Shown here in pieces: positions 1-10,089 of a stretch of 64,000 bases of DNA. Within the stretch, counting starts at the first letter, position 1; each line of letters opens with the position of its first letter. The notes below the pieces were generated by a model, which saw only the letters and a program-made list of their open reading frames with translations, ran no database searches and was not told the origin of the DNA. Source of the stretch: Gentiana macrophylla. Its lineage: Eukaryota > Streptophyta > Magnoliopsida > Gentianales > Gentianaceae. Position numbers and translations under genes: made by a program. Location: contig CM047814.1 of NCBI GenBank assembly GCA_026214975.1, positions 19,491,541 to 19,555,540 of the forward strand. The letters are read 5' to 3'.

Positions 1-182
1 TTTGAAATAATATAAGTAGGTTCTTGTAAACAAAAGACACAAAAAAATAAAAAGACACAAGAAAATGAAAAGTTCTACTAAAAACAAAATAAAAATGAAA
101 AGACACAAACTAAACGAAAAGACACAAGACCACAAACGGATGTAAAGAATTAACTATCAAAATATATCAAAAGACACAAACA

Positions 183-195
183 TTCTATAAATACA
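183..195 (+). promoter_or_regulatory. Possible TATA box
   Basis: A TATAAATA sequence lies about 65-70 bases upstream of the ATG at 257, a normal plant promoter spacing. The surroundings are very AT-rich, so a chance match is possible. Confidence 0.25.
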
Positions 196-256
196 TAACA
201 CAACAAAAAAAACATAACACAAACAAATAACAACAATTTACCAAAATCTGCCAAAA

Positions 257-674
257 ATGCCAAGAAGAGGACAGGATCCTTGGTCACAACATCATCACCT
301 AATCCATTTCGGACCACATCGTAATGTACAGGTGGATATCAACAATATACGCAATGAAATGCGAGAAGAATTTGACAAAATATGGACAGCAATTGGACAA
401 CAGGAAAACACAATTGGTAGAGAAATCGGATTCCTTAAAAAAAAAGGTCAGCATTCTAAAAGAGAAGATGAACGAAGTTATTCGACTATGCAATGATGCA
501 TACAAAATTGGAGTAAACCTGGCACACACACTTATCTACTACAACTTCATGCCGTGGATGCATTCAACGAGGATACCCCTGATAGCAAGAGGAATAAAAA
601 ATCACTTAGGAGGGCTAGATAACGACAGCATTCCATTAAGAGACTATGTGGAAAAAATTATTATTGAGTTTTAA
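257..674 (+). pseudogene. Small coiled-coil ORF broken by a frameshift at an A9 run
   Basis: Not recognised. The frame from the ATG at 257 gives a basic start (MPRRGQDPW) and then a heptad-like stretch (around INNIRNEMREEF). It loses the pattern after the run of nine A at about 439-447. The frame open from 324 continues the same pattern after the run (VSILKEKMNEV, then NLAHTLIYY) and ends at a stop at 672-674. Joined conceptually, the two would be a helical protein of about 139 aa. The break could be a real indel, a sequencing error in the homopolymer, or slippage. No family motif is visible, so it may be a transposon accessory ORF or a real small gene. Confidence 0.35.
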
Positions 675-1045
675 ACTAAGTTGTTTGTGAAGATGAAGGG
701 TTTGCAGTTTTTACGTTTTATTTTTAATTTCAGTGTTTTGGTATTAAAAAAACCATATGTTACTACGCATTATTATTACAATAGTTAGTACATGTTACAT
801 TGCGTGTTATTACGATTATTACTACAACATTATTTTCATGTCTTATTTTACCATTAAGTATGTTCACTTGTCTTTTAAGTCCAACACATCTTTTAAAAAA
901 CAACCGGACACAAACATTACTAATGAATACAACCAATTAGTATTACCCAACAACAACCAACTATTACCATTGTTGTTAAAAAAAATCATGTATTAATCAG
1001 TAACATTATTTAAATAATTTCATAATTGGTATATAATCTAGTAAA
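675..1045. other. No recognisable gene
   Basis: AT-rich sequence with one short open frame (757-996) of unremarkable composition. I see no motif, splice structure or repeat here. Confidence 0.5.
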
Positions 1046-2370
1046 ATGAAAAGCGATCATTTAGAGTACCTTACGAGTCCATACTAGTCATGAGCAATGA
1101 AAAGCGATCATTTAGGGTCAATACGGGTCAAGGTATCCTTAATCGAACCAAAAGTAGGTTTAGAGTACCTTACGAGTCCATACGAGTCATGAGCAGTGAA
1201 AAGCGATCATTTAGGGTCAATACGGGTCATGTATATCTTAATCGTTAATTAGTAGTAGGTTTACGATGACCTTACGAGTCCATACGAGTCATGAAAGCGA
1301 AGAAAATCGATCATTTAGGGTCAATACGGATCATAGGTATCCTTAATCGAACCAAAAGTAGGTTTACAGTACCTTACGAGTCCATACGAGTCATGAGCAG
1401 TGAAAAGCGATCATTTAGGGTCAATACGGGTCATAGGTATCCTTAATCGAACCAAAAGTAGGTTTAGAGTACCTTACGAGTCCATACGAGTCATGAGCAG
1501 TGAAAAGCGATCATTTAGGGTCAATATGGGTCATAGTATCCTTAATTGAACCAAAAGTAGGTTTAGAGTACCCTACGAGTCCATACGAGTCATGCAAAGC
1601 GAAAAGCGATCATTTAGGGTCAATACGGGTCAAGGTATCCTTAATCGAACCAAAAGTAGGTTTACATGCCCATACGAGTCATGAAGCGTGTGGCGATCAT
1701 TTAGGGTCAATACGGGTCAAGCGTATCCTTAATCGAACCAAAAGTAGGTTTGCGTACCTTACGAGTCCATACGAGTCATGGCGATGAAAAGCGATCATTT
1801 AGGGTCAATAAGGGTCATGTATCCTTAATCGTTAAATGGTAGTAGGTTTACGATGCTTACGAGTCCATACGAGTCATGAAAGCGAAAAGCGATCATTTAG
1901 GGTCAATACGGGTCAAGGTATCCTTAATCGAACAAAAAGTAGGTTTAGAGTACCTTACGAGTCCATACGAGTCATGAGCAGTGAAAAGCGATCATTTAGG
2001 GTCAATACGGGTCATAGGTATCCTTAATCGAACCAAAAGTAGGTTTATAGTACCTTACGAGTCCATACGAGTCATGAAAGCAAAATGGCGATCATTTAGG
2101 GTCAATACGGGTCATGTATCCTTAATCGAACCAAAAGTAGTTTTACAAGATGCATACGAGTCCATACTAGTCATGAAGCGGTGAAAAGCGATCATTTAGG
2201 GTCAATACGGGTCATAGGTATCCTTAATCGAACCAAAAGTAGGTGTATAGTACCTTACGAGTCCATACGAGTCATGAGCAGTGAAAAGCGATCATTTAGG
2301 GTCAATACGGGTCGTAGGTATCCTTAATTGAACCAAAAGTAGGTTTAGAGTACCTTACGAGTCCATATAA
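1046..2370. repeat. Tandem satellite, unit about 99 bp, about 13 copies
   Basis: The phrase GCGATCATTTAGGGTCAATA recurs at a regular step of about 97-105 bases (near 1102, 1203, 1310, 1407, 1507, 1604, 1692, 1790, 1888, 1987, 2088, 2187, 2287). The rest of each unit contains CCTTAATCGAACCAAAAGTAG and ACGAGTCCATACGAGTCATG. The first unit (from about 1052) lacks about 50 bases of its middle. Two variant units with CTTAATCGTTAA in place of CTTAATCGAACC occur at about 1203 and 1790, six units apart. The open frames inside the array follow the repeat period and are not genes. Confidence 0.95.
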
Positions 2371-3240
2371 TCGAATGAAGAACTGAAAAACATTAAATCG
2401 AATGAAGAAATCACCTTCTTTGAAGAACTTCCAAATCAAAAACTACAAAGGATGAATGCGAATAACAGCGATTAACTACACGAAAACATCAGAACGGCAT
2501 CAATAGGAAATCCAATAAGCACGAACAACATCAAAATCGGAATCGTGCAAAGAACCTTCGGTTCAATTTGGCAGCTGAAATTCAAGCTAATTTGGGAATG
2601 AGGAAGCCGTTAAACCGACGCACTAATTAGGAATGAAGAATCTAATTAATGATTCACGGCTATTTATTTTTTATTTTATTATTTCAATAAAACTAAATGG
2701 AGGGGTAATTTTGGGACTTCAATTAGGAATCCAAGGGTAAATTTGTCCATACACATGCATTGTTTAAGTAATATGAGAAACAAATTGTTTAGACCATTTT
2801 CTTAGAAGAAACAACTATATCAGTTATTTCTTTGGTCAAAAAGATTGATTAAGCCGTTGCCCCTACTCGAAAGTCGTAAGTATTCTGTATAATACGAAAA
2901 AAATACAGAGAAAGAAAGAGAGAAGGATGGTTCGATTGAAGATGCGTTTTTGTATGGAAGGAAATGGAGAATCAATTTAGGGTTTTACAGAACGAAGAAA
3001 GAGGAAGCATTTGAGGCAGCCGGACAAGTCAGGCGCACTGTTGCCAGTTGAGACATGTTCTAGATATTTTTTTATTCTCAATTTTTTTTTTTCTTTATTA
3101 ATAATGCAATGTAAGCAACAAATTTGTCACAAGAAAATTGCACTATGAAAAATTATGAAAAAAGACAGGGAATTTTTTTTTTTTGAAATTATCAAAAAAT
3201 ACACAAACATTTGCATTTTAACGAGAAGGACAAAATATCT
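2371..3240. other. No recognisable gene
   Basis: AT-rich DNA immediately after the satellite. It contains a short repeated phrase (AATCGAATGAAGAA at about 2369 and 2397) and polypurine stretches, but no supported coding region, RNA or bounded repeat. Confidence 0.45.
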
Positions 3241-3263
3241 TGTATTAAGACAATTTTGCCCCT

Positions 3264-4117
3264 GTTTACATATGAAAACTCTCATGAAAAAATTAAAAAA
3301 TTAATTTGAGGGGTATTATTGTCTTTGAACATATAGGTTGCGTTTGTTTTGGATTGAAGTTTTTTTGGGAGTTTTTTTTTTGGAGTTTTTTTAGATAAAG
3401 TGATTGAAATAATGATTAGAAAGTTGATGGGGTAAAATAAAGTAGAATAATGATTGGTGTAGATTATGAAATGATTGGTGAAATAAAGTAGAATAATGAA
3501 TAAAATAATGGTAAAAAATGTAATAAAGTTGATAAAGTGAAATGATGAGAGATGGTTTAATATTTTTTTATTTGTAGTTGAAGATTTGATTGGTGAGAGA
3601 ATTGTAAAAAATAATTGGTGATATGATATAAAAAAAACTCCCAAAAAAACTCCGGCCAAGGCTCCGTTTGTTTTGGCCGGAGTTTTTTTGGGCGTTTTTT
3701 TTACATCACATCACCAATCATTTCTTACAATTCTCTCACCAATCAAATCTTCAACTACAAATAAAAAATATTAAATCATCTCTCATCATTTCACTTTATC
3801 AACTTTATTACATTTTTTACCATTATTTTATTCATTATTCTACTTTATTTCACCAATCATTTCATAATCTACACCAATCATTATTCTACTTTATTTTACC
3901 CATTCAACTTTCTAATCATTACTTCAATCACTTTATAAAAAAAAACTCCAAAAAAAACTCCCAAAAAAACTCCAACCCAAAACAAAAGTGTCCTTTTTGA
4001 TAACTTTGTAAATGTTTACATATGAAAACTCTCATGAAAAAAAATTAAAAAAATAATTTGAGGGGTATTATTGTCTATGAACATATAGTGTCATTTTTGA
4101 TAACTTTGTAAATGTTT
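3264..4117. repeat. Tandem duplication of about 100 bp split by a foldback element
   Basis: The block beginning TTTACATATGAAAACTCTCA and running through TGAGGGGTATTATTGTCT to GAACATATAG occurs at 3264-3336 and again at about 4014-4090. The following piece (TTTTTGATAACTTTGTAAATG) occurs at about 3995 and about 4095. The simplest reading is a two-copy tandem duplication with the inverted-repeat element at 3341-3989 inserted between the GAACATATAG end of copy one and its continuation. Confidence 0.75.
3341..3989. mobile_element. Long inverted-repeat (foldback) MITE, or two head-to-head MITEs
   Basis: The left half (about 3341-3660) and right half (about 3664-3989) are near-perfect reverse complements over some 310 bases. 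The outer ends read CGTTTGTTTTGG on the left and its complement CCAAAACAAAAG on the right. The centre carries a similar TIR-like phrase (GCTCCGTTTGTTTTGGCCGG). This fits one foldback element or two inverted copies of a ~320-bp MITE meeting at their ends. There is no coding capacity: the long open frames on each strand are mirror images of the palindrome. Confidence 0.8.
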
Positions 4118-4139
4118 TTGTCCTTTTCAATTATTCTCA

Positions 4140-4284
4140 GTGGTTGAATATCATAAATTTAAAGGTTAACGTCAAAAATGCTCATTAACTATTATTAATA
4201 CGATAGACGTTAAGTAATGAAAACATATATTGTGGGACAAATCTAAAAGTGTATAATGACAACTTATATTTTGAGACGGGGTAG
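4140..4284. mobile_element. Truncated Stowaway-like MITE
   Basis: It ends in a TTATATTTTGAGACGGGGTAG-type terminus followed by TA, like the element at 63521-63753. The interior phrase about a TTGAATATCATAAATTT block matches that element in inverse orientation. The other terminus is missing. Confidence 0.5.
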
Positions 4285-4557
4285 TATATCTTATAGTAGT
4301 ATATAATTGATTATGATATATGACACGTAAATTAATGGATGATGGTGTAACATCTAGTTTTTAGATGCCGAAAATAAAATGTTGCGCAATTGAAGAGAAA
4401 AAAATCGAAAAGTCAAGCAAGTATGTGTGACGTAATATCAGAGTAGTAATAAATAAAAACGTAGAAGAAGAGAAGATATAAGCAGAGAAGAGACTCGGGG
4501 ACACACCCTCCCTAGTGGTCTTCCATAATAATAAAAGTAGAAGACAAAATATGGAGT

Positions 4558-4830
4558 ATTGTTGTTGTCAAGAAGACTAAAATCGACCGTTTTGTTTGAA
4601 GCGGTTATTATCAAAACACGCTTATTAAGAATTTGATATAACGCTATGACTTTAAAGATACAATGACTAAAAAATCCTTATGATACAATTAATGCACTCT
4701 TGTTTTTAACTTCTTACATAATATTAAATAAGGGTAAAATAGGAAAACTAGCAATAAATGACGCTTTGGAAAACGTTATCCCTCGGTTATTTTGAAACAA
4801 ATTGTCTCAGTTATTTTGGAACGAAGGGAG
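4558..4830. mobile_element. Stowaway-like MITE (copy 1)
   Basis: The right end, read on the minus strand, starts CTCCCTTCGTTCC next to a TA. The interior (TTATCAAAACACGCTTATTA, AAAGATACAATGACTA, AAATAAGGGTAAAATAGG) matches the element at 22305-22567 in the opposite orientation. The left terminus is eroded. No ORF. CTCCCTCCGT termini with TA duplications are typical of Tc1/mariner-type MITEs in plants. Confidence 0.75.
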
Positions 4831-5440
4831 TACGTACCAAGTTGTAGATTGTGAATTCAAATCATTAAAAAACTGCATGCCCTACTTATTGCAAGGCAAC
4901 TAGGCAACATATATACCACAAAATTTCACATTTACTCCATTTGTACTCCAGTCCACTACACCAAAACCAGCAAGGCAAGAATCACCTTCACAATATCTAT
5001 CTATCTATCAGGAAGAAAGAAGGAAGGACATTAATTGTGCTGCAATTCTTGCCTCAAAAACAAAAGCCAGGAATTGTTCCTCAAAAAAAAAGCAAGCAGC
5101 ATTTTACATCTACCTAGCTTTCCAAACGAACCAAATAATAAAACAAAAGAAAAAGTGAATTTTTTTTTTTGTCTTGAATGAATATCAGAAAAAAAAAAAA
5201 TACTGCAATCAGAAATTTCATTCATTCATTCCACCAAGAAACAAGATAAGGTCCAGGGATACCTACTACAAATTTCCAAAATGCCCTCAATTTTAAAATC
5301 TAGCCCAGGGGCTGGCTATAATTGAAGAAAACAACTATCAAACCCAACCATATACTTGTCTATGCAACTACTTGCCAAACTATCAACTATAGTTCATAAC
5401 ATTCTGAAAACACACCCCAACATATGTACACTCTCTCTGT
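4831..5440. other. No recognisable gene; downstream flank of the VPS26-like pseudogene
   Basis: AT-rich DNA between the MITE and the 3' end of the pseudogene. A short minus-strand open frame (5031-5225) shows no motif. It may include the old 3' UTR of the pseudogene. Confidence 0.4.
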
Positions 5441-8151
5441 CTAAAAGGCGCGATATGGTGTGATATCTCGGCTGTCCAACTCTAAAGGGACGCCATTTGT
5501 GTTCAAGACAATCGTTAAGCAGTAACGCACGTACACTGAATCGACCTTGGATGTTCATTGTTGGTGACAACTCAAATTGGCTGAGGGGAATTGTTATCGG
5601 AAGTATCATCGGAATCAGTTCACCTGCAACAAATACATATATAAGCATTTTCACAAACTAACAAGTGAGAGATGCCACGGTCGTTGTGTTACGACAAATG
5701 ACACCACACACATTTTTACTCTTAATCATGTAAGTCCATTAGTGTGTAAAACTGTGTTGTGTCATTCACTGTCACAACTTTTCTGCACCATGTTCATCTT
5801 TAAAAGTTAATATGCATATACACACACAAAAGAAAGATTTACATGGCACCTGGAGCACCGAACACGTGATTTGACAACGTCTTTGTTACAGATTGCGGCT
5901 GCGCTGGTAATAAGTAAGTTGTTTCTGTGCGCTCGAACTCAACCTCAATACTCCATATCGTCATGATATATTCTAAAGGTCTAAAGCTTATTTGGACATT
6001 GATAACATCTTTAAGATGATACCTGACAGTATTCACAAAAGTATATACAACCAATCAATGCCTGTGTATGTATGTATGTGTGTGTATATATACACACACA
6101 TGTACACACCAATAGATCCTAGCATATCATGAAGAAAAATAGGATAATGCATGCTACTAGTACATCAGTTGTGTCATAACAAGTGACATCCATCATAATT
6201 AAAGGGGCAGAAGAAAAAAAAACTCACTCGCTCTTGTCGAAGCGTACTTCAGCAATGTATCTTTCTAAATTTTCATACTCAGTCTGCATTAGAACAGGGA
6301 TTTCGTCGAGCAAGTCATGACACATTCCAAGAAAATGCAGAGCAAGAATAAAACATCAATTTTGGCGAAATTACCTTCACGGGATTGTTCACTGGAGGAG
6401 CTGGTGAACAATTACTTAACCTGGCAATGTGATCATCTCAAATCATATACACAGCATTTCAGGATTGCTAAACAGTACTTTAAACACATTTCTAGTGCTT
6501 ATTTTCATTGCTACACTAAATGTCATACTGAAATGATAAAGTTAACTCTTTAAGATAATCTGACATACGCTACAAAACTAACACAATAAAGAAATGTCTA
6601 TAAACAGTATAGATCAAACAATCATGTTCAGTGGTTTAATTTATAGCATACAAACTTTGAAGCCTAGGTTTTGAAGTGGTATATTGCCATCTTCTGAAAA
6701 TGAACAAATATACCAATACAACCTAGACATCTCCTAAGTGAAACGTACAGATGTATGTATACACAACTAAGGACATGTATATGTATAGCTAACTAGACCT
6801 TTCAATTGTTAAAGAGTTTCAAAATTATAGGTGAAGAGTGCATTCACCCTGCAATATGTTCTTGATCCTCCACAACGCTGCCACCATTGATCAAGTTCAT
6901 TGTCACTCTCAGAATGTACATGCAATGCACCCAGCACAGGCAGATGTAAATTGTAGTATAAACAAAAGAGTGCTCCAGTAGGTTGAATTGTATCTACCGG
7001 TTTGTTTTTTTATGTCCAAATCTACTTGGTTGATGTTTGTGAGATGCAAGAGGTCTAGGAACATACGTACCTCTAATTCACATTTACTCCATGGTACATT
7101 TCATGTGGCAATTCAACAGACCAGAACAGAAATCGGTATGTTTTAAACGGATCTATATCACCTGGACCGACCAACTCCCTGCTAGATATACAGAAACCCG
7201 AATCCGGATCCGATCCATAATTGGATCGTCATATCTGAATCAAAGCACCGATCGAGACACACAGCGGAAGCTACGAATTAAATTCGCATGCGATTTTACC
7301 ACGACATGATTCACATAATAATTAATAATCTACAAGAAGGTTAGTAGATTTACCCAACCGGAGAGAAGCCGTGATCTTCTGAGTTGTATCTCCAAACGAC
7401 GACCGGTGGACGTCGATCCTTCTGCAAATAAATACATAATCAAAATTATAAGGAGCAAAGAGAAAAGTGCAAGACAAAGAGATGAAAAGATATAAAGGGA
7501 AATCAAAACCAAATCCACTCATGACAAAGCATTTTAAATAGAATGCCAATCAAATAGCTAGCCCAATGACAACTTGAAATACCAGTGTGAAGAAAAATAC
7601 ATGTAATCTCAGAGAATCAAATCCACCAAGAAGCTCAACCGTGATTCCATTGTGTTCAACATTTTTTACTGGTGCTACAGGTACAATGTAAATCTAAAGA
7701 TAAAACATAAAAAGAGCTTTTCACAACCACGTAATTAACTTAAGCAAACCATGTTGAATTCACCGACATACCTTTTTTCTATAATAGTCTATATAATTCC
7801 AAAAGCTACTCTTTAGTTGTAGAACATTTTTGCCGATATTGTAGAAATATCCAGATACAAAATGCTTTAGAAAAATGCACTAGAGTGTGGTAGGATCTAG
7901 AGTCTAGGAAATAATATTTTAATCACATCACCAATACTTTAAAATTGTCTAATTAGCCGACTTAAGCAACTATATAAAGAGACTACTGGTCTCTCATTTG
8001 AACCAAGCAAAACAAGTGAGTCTTCATTGTATCCAAATTCCTCTTTGCAATAATATTCAATCTCTGTCACAACAAACCATTGAAAAATTTCAGCTTACCT
8101 TGCCCGCAATGTTATCTTGGCTTTGAAACCAAGGAATCATCTTGTTTGACC
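5441..8151 (-). pseudogene. VPS26-like retromer subunit pseudogene
   Basis: VPS26 is the arrestin-fold subunit of retromer, which recycles cargo from endosomes. Reading on the minus strand, exon-like blocks follow the VPS26 order: 8151-8099 (MIPWFQSQDNIAGK then GTAAGC donor); 7693-7583 (VEHNGITVELLG after TTTAG acceptor); about 7225-7066 (RELVGPGDI, KTYRF, VELPHEMYHGVNV); about 6963-6849 (YILRVTM, GGSVVEDQEHIA); 6313-6228 (AEVRFDKSE then GTGAGT); 6022-about 5844 (YHLKDVI after TGTCAG); 5623-5441 (GELIPM, FELSPT, FSV, then VRYCLTIVL and SRDITPYRAF in the next frame). Lesions: TAG at 7073-7075 inside the GVNV..RY block, and a frameshift of about 4 inserted bases near 5524-5534. The N-terminal exon is absent, and the upstream end coincides with an LTR terminus at 8152. 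Exon limits are my inference; the segment at about 7430-7332 is unassigned. Confidence 0.75.
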
Positions 8152-8345
8152 TGTTAAAGTATCTCACATTGCGAACTTGTGATTGTGTAACCCACCATAT
8201 TAAGAGATGAACTTCCCTCACCTCACAATCTACGTTTTGGGATGAGGCCCTCCTCTTATATGGGTTTGGATTAGATTTCTATATGGTATCAGAGCCATCT
8301 CTGTGTTGGGACTCTTTGTGGCCTGGGCACTTTTTGTTGGCCTTG
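8152..8345 (+). mobile_element. Short LTR (about 133 bp) with Met-tRNA primer site, TRIM-like
   Basis: The element starts TGTTAAAGTATCTCACATTG at 8152. The LTR-like stretch ends just before TGGTATCAGAGCC at about 8286-8298, the classic complement of plant initiator-Met tRNA used as the minus-strand primer site. The short LTR suggests a TRIM or small Copia-type element. I see no second LTR, so it is truncated. The left edge abuts the broken VPS26-like exon. Confidence 0.65.
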
Positions 8346-8358
8346 AGAGTGCCCAGGC

Positions 8359-8514
8359 CACAAATGATTGACACCAACGCATAAGAAACATAGAAGGACC
8401 AAAATTAGATTAAACTAATATGAATATACAAAGTGACACAAATGATTGAGACCAACGCATAAGAAACATAGAAGGACCAAAATTAGACTAAACTAATATG
8501 AATATACAAAGTGA
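8359..8514. repeat. Tandem duplication, 78 bp x 2
   Basis: A block starting CACAAATGATTGA and ending AATATACAAAGTGA is present at 8359-8436 and again at 8437-8514 with very few differences. Confidence 0.9.
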
Positions 8515-8725
8515 TCGACCGACTACGTTGAAAAAAGAAACAAAGATACGAAGATGAATATACTTGGTGACAACATCGAGCATCAAAGATTATGTTTAAT
8601 TTTTCAAAAACTAACAAATAACTGATGTCGGACAGGCATTAGTAGTCCACTCTAATTCGACATGGTTGAGCCGGAAGATCCTAGAAAATTTTATATCAAA
8701 ATGTTAGATTATTAATCGAACATAC
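8515..8725. other. No recognisable gene
   Basis: AT-rich spacer between the short LTR element and the first Copia LTR. No supported feature. Confidence 0.4.
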
Positions 8726-9293
8726 TGTTGGAAAATGATGGTTAAAATGGATATGTTAAGTGATATGTCATATTGGGCCTAAGTGGTGAATGGAAAGTGT
8801 TAGTAATAAAGGGAAAATTGGAGAAACCAATTTCTCCCACATTGGAAGGAAGGAAGGAAAAGAGCCAACATATATATGATGTTGTATTAGTGTAGTGGTA
8901 AAAATTTACCAACTTTATACACCGTTCTCTATGCGCGGGCGCAGGGGGGGTGCAAATCCATCCGGATTTCAGCTTGAACTTGTGTGCGAGCGCGCGTCCT
9001 GCGGACACGAATACAACTCGATTCAAAGGCTCCCAGCGAAGGTTCAGGTTGCAAATTCAGAGACCTTCCAGCTGACAACACTTATGGCATCCAAGCTGCT
9101 GCTGTGCCTGTTGTAATGACATTCATTTCGAAATGATGATGCTGAGGCTGTTCATGTTTCGTATTCCATCAGTTCCCAACTCTTCTCTGCATGATAAAGC
9201 CAATATAAACAGACTTCTTGATCAGTTCTTAATACCTGAATACACCAGCAATCTGCTTCTTCTTACTTCTTTTCTACATGAAAACTGAGAGTT

Positions 9294-9387
9294 CAAACTA
9301 CAAGGTTCTTAAGCAATTGAAGGCATTGTGCTTCCTGTCTCAAACTACAAGGTTCTTAAGCAATTGAAGGCGTTGTGCTTCCTGTCA
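9294..9387. repeat. Tandem duplication, 47 bp x 2
   Basis: The block CAAACTACAAGGTTCTTAAG..CTTCCTGTC occurs at 9294-9340 and again at 9341-9387, differing by only a few bases (GGCATTG/GGCGTTG). It lies inside the candidate LTR of Copia A. Confidence 0.9.
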
Positions 9388-9802
9388 TTGCTATCCGTTC
9401 TATCATGGGAGATTAACGTCCTGCTGAAGCTCACGGCACACGAAGGTGAGGGGACGAATTAGTCTTAAGGAAACTGTGTGCAACACAGGGCTCGGATCAT
9501 ATATCCTTTTTTGTTTCCTTTGCAATTGTAATTCGAATTTGTTGTTATTAGTTTCTTTGTAATTTTTATTTCATTCTTGAATAAGATTGTCCAACAATCT
9601 TAAGACTAACTCTGATTTTTCTTGTTCATTAATGAGAGGAAATTAAGAACGAACAGTTTGTATAACTGTGTCGGATCGAACAAGTTCTTCTAGTGAACAG
9701 TTTCGAGATTCATCAAACTGAATTCCAACATTCTGTGTTTGAAACGAGTTTGAAAAGATTAAGTTTTCTGTAATTGAAGAAAGCGAAGAGGTGTGTAAAA
9801 AC

Positions 9803-9965
9803 GAGCTGTTCGGTTGAATCAAGATGGGTTTTAAAAATGAGCTGATTTGACTATAAAGAGCTGTTTTATTATTAAACGAGCTGTTTTATTGAAAAACGAG
9901 CTGATTATTAAAAAACGAGCTGTTTCAGTTAATGCGAGCTGTTTGATTAAACGAGCTGTTTTGTG
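9803..9965 (+). repeat. Irregular short repeats of ACGAGCTGTTT in the Copia A leader
   Basis: AACGAGCTG or GCGAGCTGTTT-type words recur about eight times, spaced roughly 20-30 bases with T/A-rich spacers, between the LTR and the start of the gag region. Such leader minisatellites occur in plant retroelements. Function unknown. Confidence 0.75.
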
Positions 9966-10089
9966 TTTAAAACGACAGTGGTTCAATAAAACGAGTTCTA
10001 AACGAATCTTTTGTTGAATTGAGTATAGTTCAATTAAAGATTGTTCTATAAATTGTTGAAAAGAAATTTAATCTTTTGTGTTAAATTTG

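Noticed and set aside
1500..2184. Three open frames of 63-95 codons
   Set aside because: They lie in the 99-bp satellite and repeat its period; the frames are by-products of the repeat.
3282..4000. Open frames of 125 and 110 codons on opposite strands
   Set aside because: They are mirror images of the same palindromic element, with low-complexity T/A-rich composition.
6845..6965. Alternative minus frame with WWQRCGG
   Set aside because: The other frame (YILRVTM..GGSVVEDQEHIA) matches VPS26 at the expected place, so this one is a shadow.
7322..7549. Minus-strand open frame as an extra VPS26-like exon
   Set aside because: It has an acceptor-like and a donor-like edge, but I could not align RRIDVHRSSFGD to VPS26; left unassigned.
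8286..8298. tRNA-like sequence
   Set aside because: The TGGTATCAGAGCC stretch is a retrotransposon primer site, not a tRNA gene; no cloverleaf follows.
9803..9965. CRISPR-like array
   Set aside because: The repeats are short and irregular, the spacers are AT filler, and this is plant DNA.
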